A stretch of 64,000 bases of DNA, from contig PHBD01000001.1 in NCBI GenBank assembly GCA_002841865.1, forward strand, positions 62,001-126,000, read 5' to 3'. The position numbers and the translations under genes are program-made. The DNA is from Deltaproteobacteria bacterium HGW-Deltaproteobacteria-19 (GTDB lineage Bacteria > Desulfobacterota > Syntrophia > Syntrophales > PHBD01). The notes beneath the pieces are model-generated. The model was given only the letters and a program-made list of their open reading frames with translations, was not told the origin of the DNA and ran no database searches. Every line of letters starts with the position of its first letter. Positions within the stretch are counted from its first letter, which is position 1. Positions 28,334 through 36,898 of this stretch are shown in pieces.

Positions 28334-29746
28334 ATGCATCATCAGAGCACCATGAAACTGCATCTGCTGACACTGAAATTCTCCGGCGACTCGTCGAACA
28401 TCGAAACATCGTTTCAACGCGAATACTTCCGGTCCTCACTCTCCCACAACCGTGCAGCGATGCTTGTGGGAGCATTCTTCTACTCTGCTTTCGGCATACT
28501 CGATATGCTGCTCATGCCGGAAAACAAATCCACAATGTGGATGATACGCTATGCGATTGTCGACCCCCTGATTATCGCGTTGTTCCTGTTATCGTTTTCC
28601 AAGATATTCGAACGGTATGCAAATCCTCTGATGACTCTTGTCTGCATCCTGGCCGGCGGCGGGATTATCTGGATGATCGTCATTGCCCCCCCACCTGTCG
28701 GATATTCTTATTATGCGGGGCTGCTGCTTGTTTTCATTTGGAGCTATACTTTTGTCCGCATCCCGTTCCTCTGGGCTGCACTCGCCGGTTGGGTAATGGT
28801 GGTCCTGTACGAAATTGCGGCCATCTGGATCAGTCCGACGCCCTTTACCATTCTGCTCAGCAATAACTTCTTTTTTGTCAGCGCGAATATAATGGGAATG
28901 ATTGCCTGTTACTTCCTGGAATACTATGCAAGGCGTAATTTCTTCCTGACGCGACAGATAGATGTGGAGCGGGAAAAGATCGACAGGGTCAACCGGGAAC
29001 TGGAAAGCCGGACGCTGGAGTATCAAAACGTAAATCGAACACTCGAACAGGAGATTGCCGAGCGCCGGAAGGTAGAGGAGGCGCTGCGAAAGAGTGAAGA
29101 ATTGTTCATGAAGCTTGTCGATGCCATTCCTGATGCCATTGTCCACACCGACCTCAATGGAAAGATTCTCTACATCAACGAATATCCCCTTGAGGTAAGC
29201 GGTTATAGCTGGGCTGAGATAGAAGGCCAGAACGTGTTCTCTTTCGTATCTCCCGAAGACCGGGACAGACTGATAAATAATGCATTCCTCATGATGGAGA
29301 GCAGGCAGGGTCCACAAGAATATCAACTGCTTGTCAAAGACGGAGGCAAAATCCCTTTCGAAATTAATGGAGTTGTTTTACGGGATAAAGACGGCACACC
29401 TTTCGGCTTCGTTTTTGTGTGTCGCGACATTACGGACCGTAAGCGGGCAGAGGGGGAACAGTATCACCGTGAAAAGCTTCAGGGCATCCTGGAAATGGCG
29501 GGCACTGTGTGCCATGAAATGAATCAGCCCATGCAGGTCATTTACGGACTTTCCGAGCTTCTCCTGATGAAGACTTCGGAAAATGAACCGAGTTATGGAA
29601 AACTGAGCAGGATTATCGAGCAAATCCAGAGAATGCATGAGATAACAGGAAAGCTGATGGCGATTCGGCACTATAAAACAGAGGATTACGCCGGATTTGC
29701 CAGAATTATCGATATTCATGAGTCCCATGACAATAAAAATACATAG
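28334..29746 (+). CDS. Membrane PAS protein with H-box but no ATPase domain
   Basis: This 470-residue protein has about six membrane helices (roughly 40-210), a coiled coil, a PAS domain (about 255-375, ending in DITDRKRAE) and a dimerisation/phospho-acceptor helix with the H-box CHEMNQPMQVIYGLSELLL. It then stops within about 70 residues, after an IIDIHES tail, with no N, G1 or G2 ATPase boxes. The frame is intact, so this is not an obvious truncation. Such H-box-only proteins may accept phosphate from another kinase. The stand-alone receiver gene 23 bases downstream is the likely partner. Confidence 0.85.
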   Translation: MHHQSTMKLHLLTLKFSGDSSNIETSFQREYFRSSLSHNRAAMLVGAFFYSAFGILDMLLMPENKSTMWMIRYAIVDPLIIALFLLSFSKIFERYANPLMTLVCILAGGGIIWMIVIAPPPVGYSYYAGLLLVFIWSYTFVRIPFLWAALAGWVMVVLYEIAAIWISPTPFTILLSNNFFFVSANIMGMIACYFLEYYARRNFFLTRQIDVEREKIDRVNRELESRTLEYQNVNRTLEQEIAERRKVEEALRKSEELFMKLVDAIPDAIVHTDLNGKILYINEYPLEVSGYSWAEIEGQNVFSFVSPEDRDRLINNAFLMMESRQGPQEYQLLVKDGGKIPFEINGVVLRDKDGTPFGFVFVCRDITDRKRAEGEQYHREKLQGILEMAGTVCHEMNQPMQVIYGLSELLLMKTSENEPSYGKLSRIIEQIQRMHEITGKLMAIRHYKTEDYAGFARIIDIHESHDNKNT

Positions 29747-29769
29747 ACCTGAAGAGAGAGAATGAAAAC

Positions 29770-30168
29770 ATGAAACAGAAAAAGATCTTGATCGTAGACG
29801 ATGAAGTGGAAATTCTGATTCTGTTAAAAGAGGCATTTGAATCGGCGGGCTATGTTGTCTGGACGGCGGAGAATGCGGAAGATGCGCTGAACATCCTTCA
29901 GACACAAAGCATCATGGTTATGTTTCTGGATCTGAAACTGCCGGGCATGAGCGGGATGGAACTCTGTAAAATGATTCGTATAAATAATCAGATCGGGATC
30001 GTTAATGCACTGACTGGATACAGCAACTTCTTCGGCCTTCTGGAGTGCCGGGCTGCGGGCTTTGACGATTTTTTTACGAAACCGGTTTCCCTCAAGGTGG
30101 TTCTTAAAGCAGCGGAAGAGGCCTTTGAGAGACTGGAACGATGGAATTTCGAGCAGTATGATCTGTAG
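29770..30168 (+). CDS. Stand-alone receiver-domain response regulator
   Basis: The 132-residue protein is a complete receiver with no output domain: LIVDDEVEILI, phospho-acceptor Asp in MFLDLKLPGMSG, ALTGY with the conserved Thr, and TKPVSLK. It therefore probably acts by protein binding or as a phosphate relay, as CheY- and Spo0F-like proteins do. It directly follows the H-box-only sensor gene, suggesting a split phosphorelay. The C-terminus (ERLERWNFEQYDL) has no added domain. Confidence 0.9.
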   Translation: MKQKKILIVDDEVEILILLKEAFESAGYVVWTAENAEDALNILQTQSIMVMFLDLKLPGMSGMELCKMIRINNQIGIVNALTGYSNFFGLLECRAAGFDDFFTKPVSLKVVLKAAEEAFERLERWNFEQYDL

Positions 30169-30228
30169 ATCGGAAGACACGCATTTGATGGAAACGTTTC
30201 GTGATAAATCGGAAACAGGAGGGAAATA

Positions 30229-30825
30229 ATGAAAAATATCTGGGTCAGCGTGTTGATGTGCCTGTTTATGGCAGGATCGGCTTATGCCGGGGAGGCTACG
30301 AAGATGAAAGACACATTCTCTGTCATTCATTCAAGGAAGAGCGTCAGGACTTTTACAGGGGCGGAGGTAACCAGGGGCAATCTCGAACAGATCCTCAAGG
30401 CGGGCATGGCTGCACCCACGGCAGTCAATATGCAGCCGTGGTCTTTTGTGGTGATAACCGACAGGAAAATTCTGAATGATCTGGCGGCGGGACTCCCCTA
30501 TGCAAAGATGCTGACCAAGGCGGGGGCAGCGATCATCGTCTGTACCGAAACCGATAAGGCATATGAGAAGGTTAAGGAATTTGCGATCATCGATGCATCG
30601 CTGGCCGGCGAAAACATCCTGCTGGCCATTGAGGCCCTCGGGCTTGGCGGCGTATGGACCGCGGCCTATCCATATGAGGACAGGATGAAGCATGTGAGGA
30701 CGACGCTCGGTATACCCCGGGAAGTCATCCCTTTGAACGTCATCGCCATTGGGGTTCCTGCGGCCGGAGGGGAGAAGCCGAAGGACAAATTCAAGAAGGA
30801 CAAAATTCACTGGGAAAAGTGGTGA
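30229..30825 (+). CDS. Nitroreductase family protein with Sec signal peptide
   Basis: The CAGGAGGG site fixes the start, giving a signal peptide (about 1-20, MKNIWVSVLMCLFMAGSAYA) and a mature nitroreductase domain with SRKSVRTFTGAEVT, AAPTAVNMQPWSFVV and LGLGGVWTAAYP. Most nitroreductases are cytoplasmic FMN enzymes, so export by the Sec pathway is unusual: FMN would have to be loaded outside the cytoplasm. The alternative is a membrane-anchored N-terminus. The gene stands alone after the receiver gene. Confidence 0.85.
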   Translation: MKNIWVSVLMCLFMAGSAYAGEATKMKDTFSVIHSRKSVRTFTGAEVTRGNLEQILKAGMAAPTAVNMQPWSFVVITDRKILNDLAAGLPYAKMLTKAGAAIIVCTETDKAYEKVKEFAIIDASLAGENILLAIEALGLGGVWTAAYPYEDRMKHVRTTLGIPREVIPLNVIAIGVPAAGGEKPKDKFKKDKIHWEKW

Positions 30826-31090
30826 AGCCGTCCGACCCCCGGCGGGTATTGCGACCGGTGCGGATCTCATCTCATCGGATCACTGGGTGTCCAGTCATGA
30901 TAAATGGGCCGCAATCGTCCTTGGGGTCGCTGTAAGCGGATAGAAACCATGGAGGGAAAGCAATACCCGCAATCGGGAACGTTGCTGAGGCATAAGCTGC
31001 CATGACGTGCCGGTCCGCTGCGATACCCGGTGCTGATGGCAATGGAGGATCTCACCGAGCTCTTGTCGAATAGAGCCAATACTGGAATGG

Positions 31091-33208
31091 ATGGACAATA
31101 TGCCTGTTGAATTTGAGAATCCCACCCGTTACCAGGAACTCCTGGAGATGCTGGCAGGGCAGGTCCATCGGGACCTGGTGCGAAAGTATCCGGACGAACT
31201 TTGGAAGGCTCGTTATGAAGAACAACCTTATGTCTCGCTCAACGAGGAGCAGAAGCTACTGGTTCGTGTCGCGGCCAAGGAAAACCTGGACGAGCTTCTC
31301 AAGGCCGGAGTTCGGATTGAGGCTCCTCATACACCGGAATCGGACCTTCAGGAGGAACGTTTCCAGGTGGAGGCTCTCCTGAAACAGGGCGAGCCGATTC
31401 TTGCCTATGACTTTGTCCGCCGCGCCCTGAAGGATTATCCGGACGATGTGCACCTTCGCCAACTCCAGGCCCTGGCCCTGATTCGAACCGGCGGTCCTGC
31501 GGAAGCCCTGGGCATCCTTCGGCAGTTGCTGAAGGAAGGGCATCGGGACCAGGGGACCCTGGCGCCGCTGGCCCGGGCCTTGCGCGATCTCGCTGAACGC
31601 ACAAAGGAACCGGAATCACGCCGGCGATGCCTCCAGCGCTCCTTTGAACTGTACGAGGAGGCCTACCGGTCCAATCGGGGCATGTGGAGCGGCATCCATG
31701 CCGCCTGGCTGGCCCTGGAACTTGGCCGTGAGGACAAAGCCTCCGAACTGGCAGCCTTGATCGAGGCAGGCGTCCGGGAGACTCTGAAGAAAGCCGAGGC
31801 TGAAGGAACGGACACGATGTGGCATCGGGTCATCGCCGGCATCGCTGCGATCCTCCAGAGGCATTTCAGGCAGGGCTTCGAATCCTTCCAGGAACTGGCT
31901 GAGATCAGCCAGGGCCGAAGCGGCGATATGGCTGAAGTGAGGCATATTGCCCGAAGCGTCCTGGAGCTCCTCGGCGAAGATCCGGCTCCCCTGGAGCGGG
32001 TCATGCCTTCGCCAAAGGTGGTTGTCTTCGCGGGTCACATGATCGACTTTGCGGATCGGAAGGAGCCGCGCTTCCCTCCGTCTCTCGTCGACACCGTGGC
32101 GAGTGAGATTCAAAGGTACATTTCCAGCGTTCATGTGGCCGCCGGCTTTGCCTCCGCCGCCTGTGGCGCGCCGATCCTGTTTCACGAGGCGCTGCTGGCG
32201 ATGGGTGGCGAAACCCATGTGGTGCTGCCGTATGGTCGGGAAGAATTTTTCTCGGACAGCGTGGCGATCCGGGAGGATATGGACTGGAAGGACCGATATG
32301 ACCTGGTCCTGGAGAAGGCCAAGCGCGTGATCGTCACCAGTCCTCAAAGGCTGGATGAAGGAAGTGTCGTCTTCCGGTACGCGAACCGCCTGCTCCTCGG
32401 CCTGGCAATGATTCGCGCAAAGCAGCTCCGCTGCGAACTTGTGCCGCTCGCAGTCTGGGACGGCCGGTCCAGCTCAGCGGCGGGTAGCGTTGCCCAGACG
32501 CTGAACGAGTGGAAGAGGCTGGGACATTCCGCGGAAATCATCGATCTGCGGAAGCTTAGGAAGGGCGGCATCGAGATCCGCAGGCAACCTCGCCGCGCCC
32601 GGGTCGCAACAAAGCTTCCGGCAGGACTGACCACGCAGACCATGATCATGCTGTTCGCGGATGTGGTTCACTTCAGCAAGATGCAGGAGCGGCAGATGCC
32701 GAATTTTGTCGCCCACTTCATGGACGCCGTCGGAAGAATCGAAAAGGATCTTGATATCAGACCCACTGCGAAAAACACGTGGGGCGACGGGCTGTTTCTC
32801 GTGTTCCGGAAGGCCGAGGACGCAATCCGGTACGGCCGTTCCCTGCTTGATTGCGTGAACAGGACGGATTGGGCCGCTCTGGGCCTGCCTGCCGATGTAA
32901 ACCTGCGCGTGGCCATGCACGCCGGTCCCGTCTACGTCGGGCGGGATCCCGTGACAGGGCGCCGTACCTGCTATGGCACGCACGTCAACAGTGCCGCACG
33001 CATCGAGCCGATCACTCCGCCGGGAAAAATCTACGTCAGCCAGGCCGTTGCTGCCCTGGTCACAGCCTTGCACCTGGAAGACTGCGCCTGCGAGTACGTG
33101 GGTCAGATGCCACTGGCGAAGAATTTCGGTGTATTTCCGATGTATGTGCTCCAGACGGAAGCGGCCGGCGAGGAAGACACGGAATTTTCCTGCTCCGGGG
33201 TGGAATAG
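31091..33208 (+). CDS. Class III nucleotidyl cyclase with TPR-like and SLOG-like domains
   Basis: The 705-residue soluble protein has three parts. Residues about 95-300 are helical, TPR-like. Residues about 305-480 form a Rossmann-like domain (VVVFAGHMIDFADR, GFASAACGAPILFHEALLA, HVVLPYGREEFF) that resembles SLOG/LOG-type nucleotide sensors. The C-terminal cyclase domain (about 515-690) retains both metal Asp residues (IMLFADVVHFSK, NTWGDGLFLVF), a substrate-specifying Lys in AKNTWGD and Thr in CYGTHVN, plus the Asn/Arg of VNSAARIE. Lys with Thr fits class IIIb adenylate cyclases, so cAMP is the likely product. No membrane helix is present. Confidence 0.85.
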   Translation: MDNMPVEFENPTRYQELLEMLAGQVHRDLVRKYPDELWKARYEEQPYVSLNEEQKLLVRVAAKENLDELLKAGVRIEAPHTPESDLQEERFQVEALLKQGEPILAYDFVRRALKDYPDDVHLRQLQALALIRTGGPAEALGILRQLLKEGHRDQGTLAPLARALRDLAERTKEPESRRRCLQRSFELYEEAYRSNRGMWSGIHAAWLALELGREDKASELAALIEAGVRETLKKAEAEGTDTMWHRVIAGIAAILQRHFRQGFESFQELAEISQGRSGDMAEVRHIARSVLELLGEDPAPLERVMPSPKVVVFAGHMIDFADRKEPRFPPSLVDTVASEIQRYISSVHVAAGFASAACGAPILFHEALLAMGGETHVVLPYGREEFFSDSVAIREDMDWKDRYDLVLEKAKRVIVTSPQRLDEGSVVFRYANRLLLGLAMIRAKQLRCELVPLAVWDGRSSSAAGSVAQTLNEWKRLGHSAEIIDLRKLRKGGIEIRRQPRRARVATKLPAGLTTQTMIMLFADVVHFSKMQERQMPNFVAHFMDAVGRIEKDLDIRPTAKNTWGDGLFLVFRKAEDAIRYGRSLLDCVNRTDWAALGLPADVNLRVAMHAGPVYVGRDPVTGRRTCYGTHVNSAARIEPITPPGKIYVSQAVAALVTALHLEDCACEYVGQMPLAKNFGVFPMYVLQTEAAGEEDTEFSCSGVE

Positions 33209-33251
33209 GCCAGCTCATGATAAAAAAGAAGGAAGATCCTGTCAAAATATC

Positions 33252-33749
33252 ATGTTAAGCCACCAACTGCAGTCGGAAACGGATATCAACGCCTCGCCGG
33301 AACGGGTCTGGGAGATCCTCATGGATTTTGCCGCATATCCGGAATGGAACCCGTTTATTCGGTCCATTCGCGGCGTCCCCCGGAAAGGCGAAAGGCTTGA
33401 GGTGCTCATTCAGACCGGCAATGCCGGGGGCATGACCTTCCATCCGCGGGTCCGGGCGGTGAAGGTCGGGCGCGAATTACGATGGCGGGGCCGCCTTCTG
33501 CTGCCCGGCCTGTTCGATGGCACACACGGCTTCGAGATCCGGCCGGTCGCGGATGGGCAGGTCGTTTTCCGGCAGAGTGAATCTTTCAGCGGACTCCTGG
33601 TGCCGTTCTTCCGGGACCGACTTGACCGGGACACGCGAAAAGGCTTTGAAGAGATGAACCAGGCCCTGAAGGCCCGCGCCGAGGGTGTGGATGCGCCGGA
33701 CGAAGGCTCCGGAGAGGCACATGGTATTGACCTTCTTCCGAAAGTTTGA
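33252..33749 (+). CDS. SRPBCC (START-like) superfamily protein
   Basis: The 165-residue product has the polyketide-cyclase/SRPBCC pattern: INASPERVWEILMDFAAYPEWNPFI at the N-terminus, RLEVLIQTG, then a C-terminal helix with DTRKGFEEMNQALK. Such proteins have a hydrophobic cavity for lipids or aromatics. The ATG at 33252 starts the family match; the long in-frame extension to 32973 overlaps the cyclase gene and has no support. The ribosome binding site is weak. It is probably co-transcribed with the cyclase gene. Confidence 0.82.
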   Translation: MLSHQLQSETDINASPERVWEILMDFAAYPEWNPFIRSIRGVPRKGERLEVLIQTGNAGGMTFHPRVRAVKVGRELRWRGRLLLPGLFDGTHGFEIRPVADGQVVFRQSESFSGLLVPFFRDRLDRDTRKGFEEMNQALKARAEGVDAPDEGSGEAHGIDLLPKV

Positions 33750-33793
33750 AATAACGGTGCGGCTTTGGAAGGTAATGGGGTCATCGTGAGCGC

Positions 33794-34963
33794 ATGAAGG
33801 ACTCGACGATCGGCGGCGGCGATGCGGGGAAAGGTCGGGGAAAGCGGTTTCTCTCCAGCCTGCTGGCCTTCTTTCTGTCGCTGGCCATACTGGAATTCGG
33901 GGGGTTCCTGATCTGGCGGATCTCGGTATCGCCCGTAACCAAAGCGAACGTGCAGGCCCTGTGCCGCTCGGGGGTCGATCAGATCCAGATGCTTCCGAAC
34001 ACCTTCTGGCATCATGAATTCAATCCCCGCCATCCGGCCTACGCGGGACAGGTCAATTCGATGGGTGCCAAGGGCGGGGAATTCCAGCTCCCCAAGCCCC
34101 CGGGCGAACTCCGGATCGTCTGCCTGGGGGACAGCACCGTGGAAGGGACCGGCGTCAAGCCGGACGAGACCTTTCCTCGCTACCTGGAGACAATCCTTCA
34201 AAAATGGATGAATCCCGGCACCGGCTACCGGAGCGTCAAGGTCATCAACGCCGGAATCGGCTCGCACAATTCGGCGTTCAACCTTTCCTACCTGGCGTTT
34301 CGCCTGATCCACTACAATCCTGATATCGTAGTCATCAAGAGCGCTTACAACGACTACCTGCCCTACAGCGTCCCCGGCATGGGGTACGATTACACGCACG
34401 TCTTTCCCAATCCCTACCATCGTGTGCGGCCCTCCGCGTTCTGGACCGCGGCCCGATACAGCCATTTCCTGAAGGTGGTGGGGACGGTCGCCTTCCGCGA
34501 GGAAGTCGCCGTCCCGTTTCGTGACTTCTCGGGACACATCACCATCGAGCAGTTCCGGAACATGGATTTCTCCGCCAACGAGGACCGGTTCTTCGTTTAC
34601 GGGGAGAATATCCGGTCCATGATCCTGCTCTGCAGGGGACGCGGCATCGGCGTCATGCTGGTTGATCTGCCCACCTCGCCCGATCCGGCTCATTTCGGGA
34701 AGGACAGGACGTTCGGTCCGCGTTTCAAGAATCTCGTCGCCCGACTGGAGACGGAATTGAGGCGGGTCGCCGGGGAGGAGCGGATCACGGTCGTCGGCAC
34801 GGGACCTTTCCAGGGGGAGGATTTCTGGGATCACTGCCATTGCACGGCCGGCGGGAACCGGAAGGTGGCGGAAGCCGTGGCCGAAGCGGTCGCAGCCTCG
34901 CTGCCGGGGGGACGGGCCGGGACATCCGGAAAGACCATTCCAGTGGAAGCTGGAAAAAAATAA
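33794..34963 (+). CDS. Membrane-anchored SGNH/GDSL hydrolase
   Basis: One membrane helix near residues 20-42 anchors this 389-residue protein, leaving the catalytic part outside the cytoplasm. SGNH blocks appear in order: VCLGDSTVEGTG (Ser nucleophile), VINAGIGSHN (Gly), SAYNDYLPYS (Asn) and DHCHCTAGGNRK (Asp and His). These hydrolases deacylate lipids or polysaccharide O-acetyl groups. The upstream site is weak. An exported hydratase-like gene follows 18 bases later. Confidence 0.87.
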   Translation: MKDSTIGGGDAGKGRGKRFLSSLLAFFLSLAILEFGGFLIWRISVSPVTKANVQALCRSGVDQIQMLPNTFWHHEFNPRHPAYAGQVNSMGAKGGEFQLPKPPGELRIVCLGDSTVEGTGVKPDETFPRYLETILQKWMNPGTGYRSVKVINAGIGSHNSAFNLSYLAFRLIHYNPDIVVIKSAYNDYLPYSVPGMGYDYTHVFPNPYHRVRPSAFWTAARYSHFLKVVGTVAFREEVAVPFRDFSGHITIEQFRNMDFSANEDRFFVYGENIRSMILLCRGRGIGVMLVDLPTSPDPAHFGKDRTFGPRFKNLVARLETELRRVAGEERITVVGTGPFQGEDFWDHCHCTAGGNRKVAEAVAEAVAASLPGGRAGTSGKTIPVEAGKK

Positions 34964-34981
34964 GAATCGGGAGGGATTGCG

Positions 34982-35848
34982 ATGAAGAGAATCAGACTGT
35001 CATGCGCGGCGTTTTTCAGTGTGCTTCTTGTCATGGCCCTTTGCCAGGGGGCGTTTGCGGCGGGTGAAGGGACGAGGCTCGCGGATTTCTTCCTGAAGAA
35101 GGTCCCCGCGCCGGCGCTCGATCCGTCTCCGACGCTGGACCAGGCCATGAGAATCCAGGCGGAATACAACGGAGCACTCGCGCCGGCTTTCGGAAAGACT
35201 GTCGGATACAAGGCCGGGCTCACGAACCCGAGCGTCCAGAAGGTTTTCGGGGTCAATGCCCCCCTGCGCGGCACCCTGATGGAGAAGATGATCCTGAAGT
35301 CCGGCGCGACGGTTGATGCCGCCTTCGGGGCGCGGCCCCTTTACGAGGGGGACCTGATCCTGCGCGTGGGGAGCGAATTCATCAATACGGCCGCCACTCC
35401 CATGGAGGCCCTGAAGGCGATCGACGCGGCCATTCCCTTCATCGAGCTTCCCGATCTCGTCTATGCGAAGAACGTCAAGATCAACGGCCCCCTGCTTGCC
35501 GCCGTCAACGTGGCCGCCCGGTACGGAGTTGTCGGCGAGCCGATTCCCGTCCGGCCGACCGCCGAGTGGATGGAGCGGCTGAAAACCTTCAAGTGCCAGA
35601 TTTACGACCAGAGCGGGAAGATGCTGGTGGAGGCCCCCGGAAGCAGCCTCCTGGATCACCCGATCAATGTGGTTCTCTGGATCCGGGATTCCCTCAAGAA
35701 GGACGGCATCGCGCTGAAGAAGGGCGACCTCCTGTCGCTGGGTACGATTACGAAGCTGACGCCGACGGCATCCGGCACGACCGTCCGGGCTCGCTACGTC
35801 GGCCTGGATCCGAAGGGACCGGCCGAGATCACCGTAAATTTCAGATAA
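34982..35848 (+). CDS. Exported 2-keto-4-pentenoate hydratase-like protein
   Basis: The 288-residue protein has a clear signal peptide (about 1-26, AFFSVLLVMALCQGAFA) and a fumarylacetoacetate hydrolase/MhpD-type domain: GKTVGYKAGLTNP, YEGDLILRVGSEF, FIELPDLVYAK and SLGTITKLTP. Cytosolic relatives hydrate or decarboxylate keto acids in aromatic meta-cleavage using a divalent metal. An exported version is unusual, and no aromatic-degradation genes are near. It lies between the SGNH and PLD-like genes, all with good ribosome sites and short spacers, so the three form an envelope operon. Confidence 0.84.
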   Translation: MKRIRLSCAAFFSVLLVMALCQGAFAAGEGTRLADFFLKKVPAPALDPSPTLDQAMRIQAEYNGALAPAFGKTVGYKAGLTNPSVQKVFGVNAPLRGTLMEKMILKSGATVDAAFGARPLYEGDLILRVGSEFINTAATPMEALKAIDAAIPFIELPDLVYAKNVKINGPLLAAVNVAARYGVVGEPIPVRPTAEWMERLKTFKCQIYDQSGKMLVEAPGSSLLDHPINVVLWIRDSLKKDGIALKKGDLLSLGTITKLTPTASGTTVRARYVGLDPKGPAEITVNFR

Positions 35849-35864
35849 GAGAGGAAATCGGAAC

Positions 35865-36398
35865 ATGAAAGCAAGATGGATCACCCTTCAGCTGACGGCC
35901 CTGTTGTTCATGGTCTCTTCCGCCGTTGCGGTCGAGACGGTCAAGGGCATTTCCTCCGCCGATTTTTACTTCTCGCCCCGGGGCGGCCTGGTCGAGGCGG
36001 TCATCAAGGAGATCGACAGCGCCGGATCCCGGATCGTAGTCCATGCGCATTCCTTCCCGTCGTACGAAATTGCGAAGGCCCTTGCAGATGCCAAGAAACG
36101 GGGCGTCAAGGTCATCGTACTCGTGGACAGGAGCCAGAAAAAAGAGAAGGATACGACGGCATTCGTGCTGGGAAAAGCGGAAATCCTGATTTATATCGAC
36201 AGTGACCATGTTGTGGCCAACAATAATGTGATGATCATCGACGGGGACGTGGTGATCACCGGATCGTTCAATTTTACGAAAGAAGCGGAGGAGAAGAACG
36301 CCGAGAACATGCTGATCATCCGGTCTTCGAAGGTGGCGGCCCTTTACCTGAAGAACTTCGATCGGCATATGGCACACTCGATGATTTTCAGGCACTAA
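35865..36398 (+). CDS. Exported phospholipase D-like protein, degenerate HKD motif
   Basis: This 177-residue protein has a signal peptide (about 1-22) and the Nuc-type phospholipase D fold: SAGSRIVVHAHSFPSYEIA, IYIDSDHVVAN, then VMIIDGDVVITGSFNFTKEA, EKNAENMLII. In active family members the motif is H-x-K-x4-D, usually as AHNKVMIID. Here it reads ANNNVMIID, so both the catalytic His and Lys are Asn. The remainder is well kept. The product is probably a binding or structural pseudoenzyme. It ends the 33.8-36.4 kb envelope operon. Confidence 0.85.
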   Translation: MKARWITLQLTALLFMVSSAVAVETVKGISSADFYFSPRGGLVEAVIKEIDSAGSRIVVHAHSFPSYEIAKALADAKKRGVKVIVLVDRSQKKEKDTTAFVLGKAEILIYIDSDHVVANNNVMIIDGDVVITGSFNFTKEAEEKNAENMLIIRSSKVAALYLKNFDRHMAHSMIFRH

Positions 36399-36898
36399 CG
36401 GAACATGCAACCCTGTTGCCCATTGAATCGGCCGGACCGGTGAATCGTTCCGCTGCGAACGGGTGGAATGCTCATCGGTCACGGCTGCAGTTTCCGGAGG
36501 CCGGACCATAGAAATCAACAGGACGTCGAACGTCGCACATCTTAAGGGAGTTGACCGGCACAAGAGCGCACTCCCCGACTGGCAGCGAGAGCGGGAAATC
36601 AGCAGCCGACTGCCGACGGTGGAGTCGGTTTCGGATAACGATCGCCGAAATCTCCCGGTTCTTCGAAGCGCCGTTCAGCAGAACATAGCCCGGAATGCAG
36701 GCAACCTCCGGGAAACACCATTGATCGACCTCCGCGATGATTACGAGGGAAACTGGTTCTCCAGGGCACAGGATGTACGGAACGGTTATGTCAAGGTCTT
36801 GGAAAACCATCCGCAAAAGGGCCTCTACATAGACGTTCGGGCATAGCAAAGAGAAAGCCCGCATTCTTTCCCCTTCCGTCGAGGAGTCGAGGCGCTTT
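36399..36898. other. 500-base gap without a recognisable gene
   Basis: Two overlapping antiparallel frames (127 codons on plus, 173 on minus) exist, but neither has a good ribosome binding site or a recognisable motif. The region should hold the promoter of the AtoS-like kinase gene. I see no clear hairpin, tRNA or riboswitch. Confidence 0.5.

Noticed and set aside
36463-36846. 127-codon plus-strand frame in the 36.4-36.9 kb gap
   Set aside because: It has no ribosome site or recognisable family, and an overlapping minus frame of similar quality exists.
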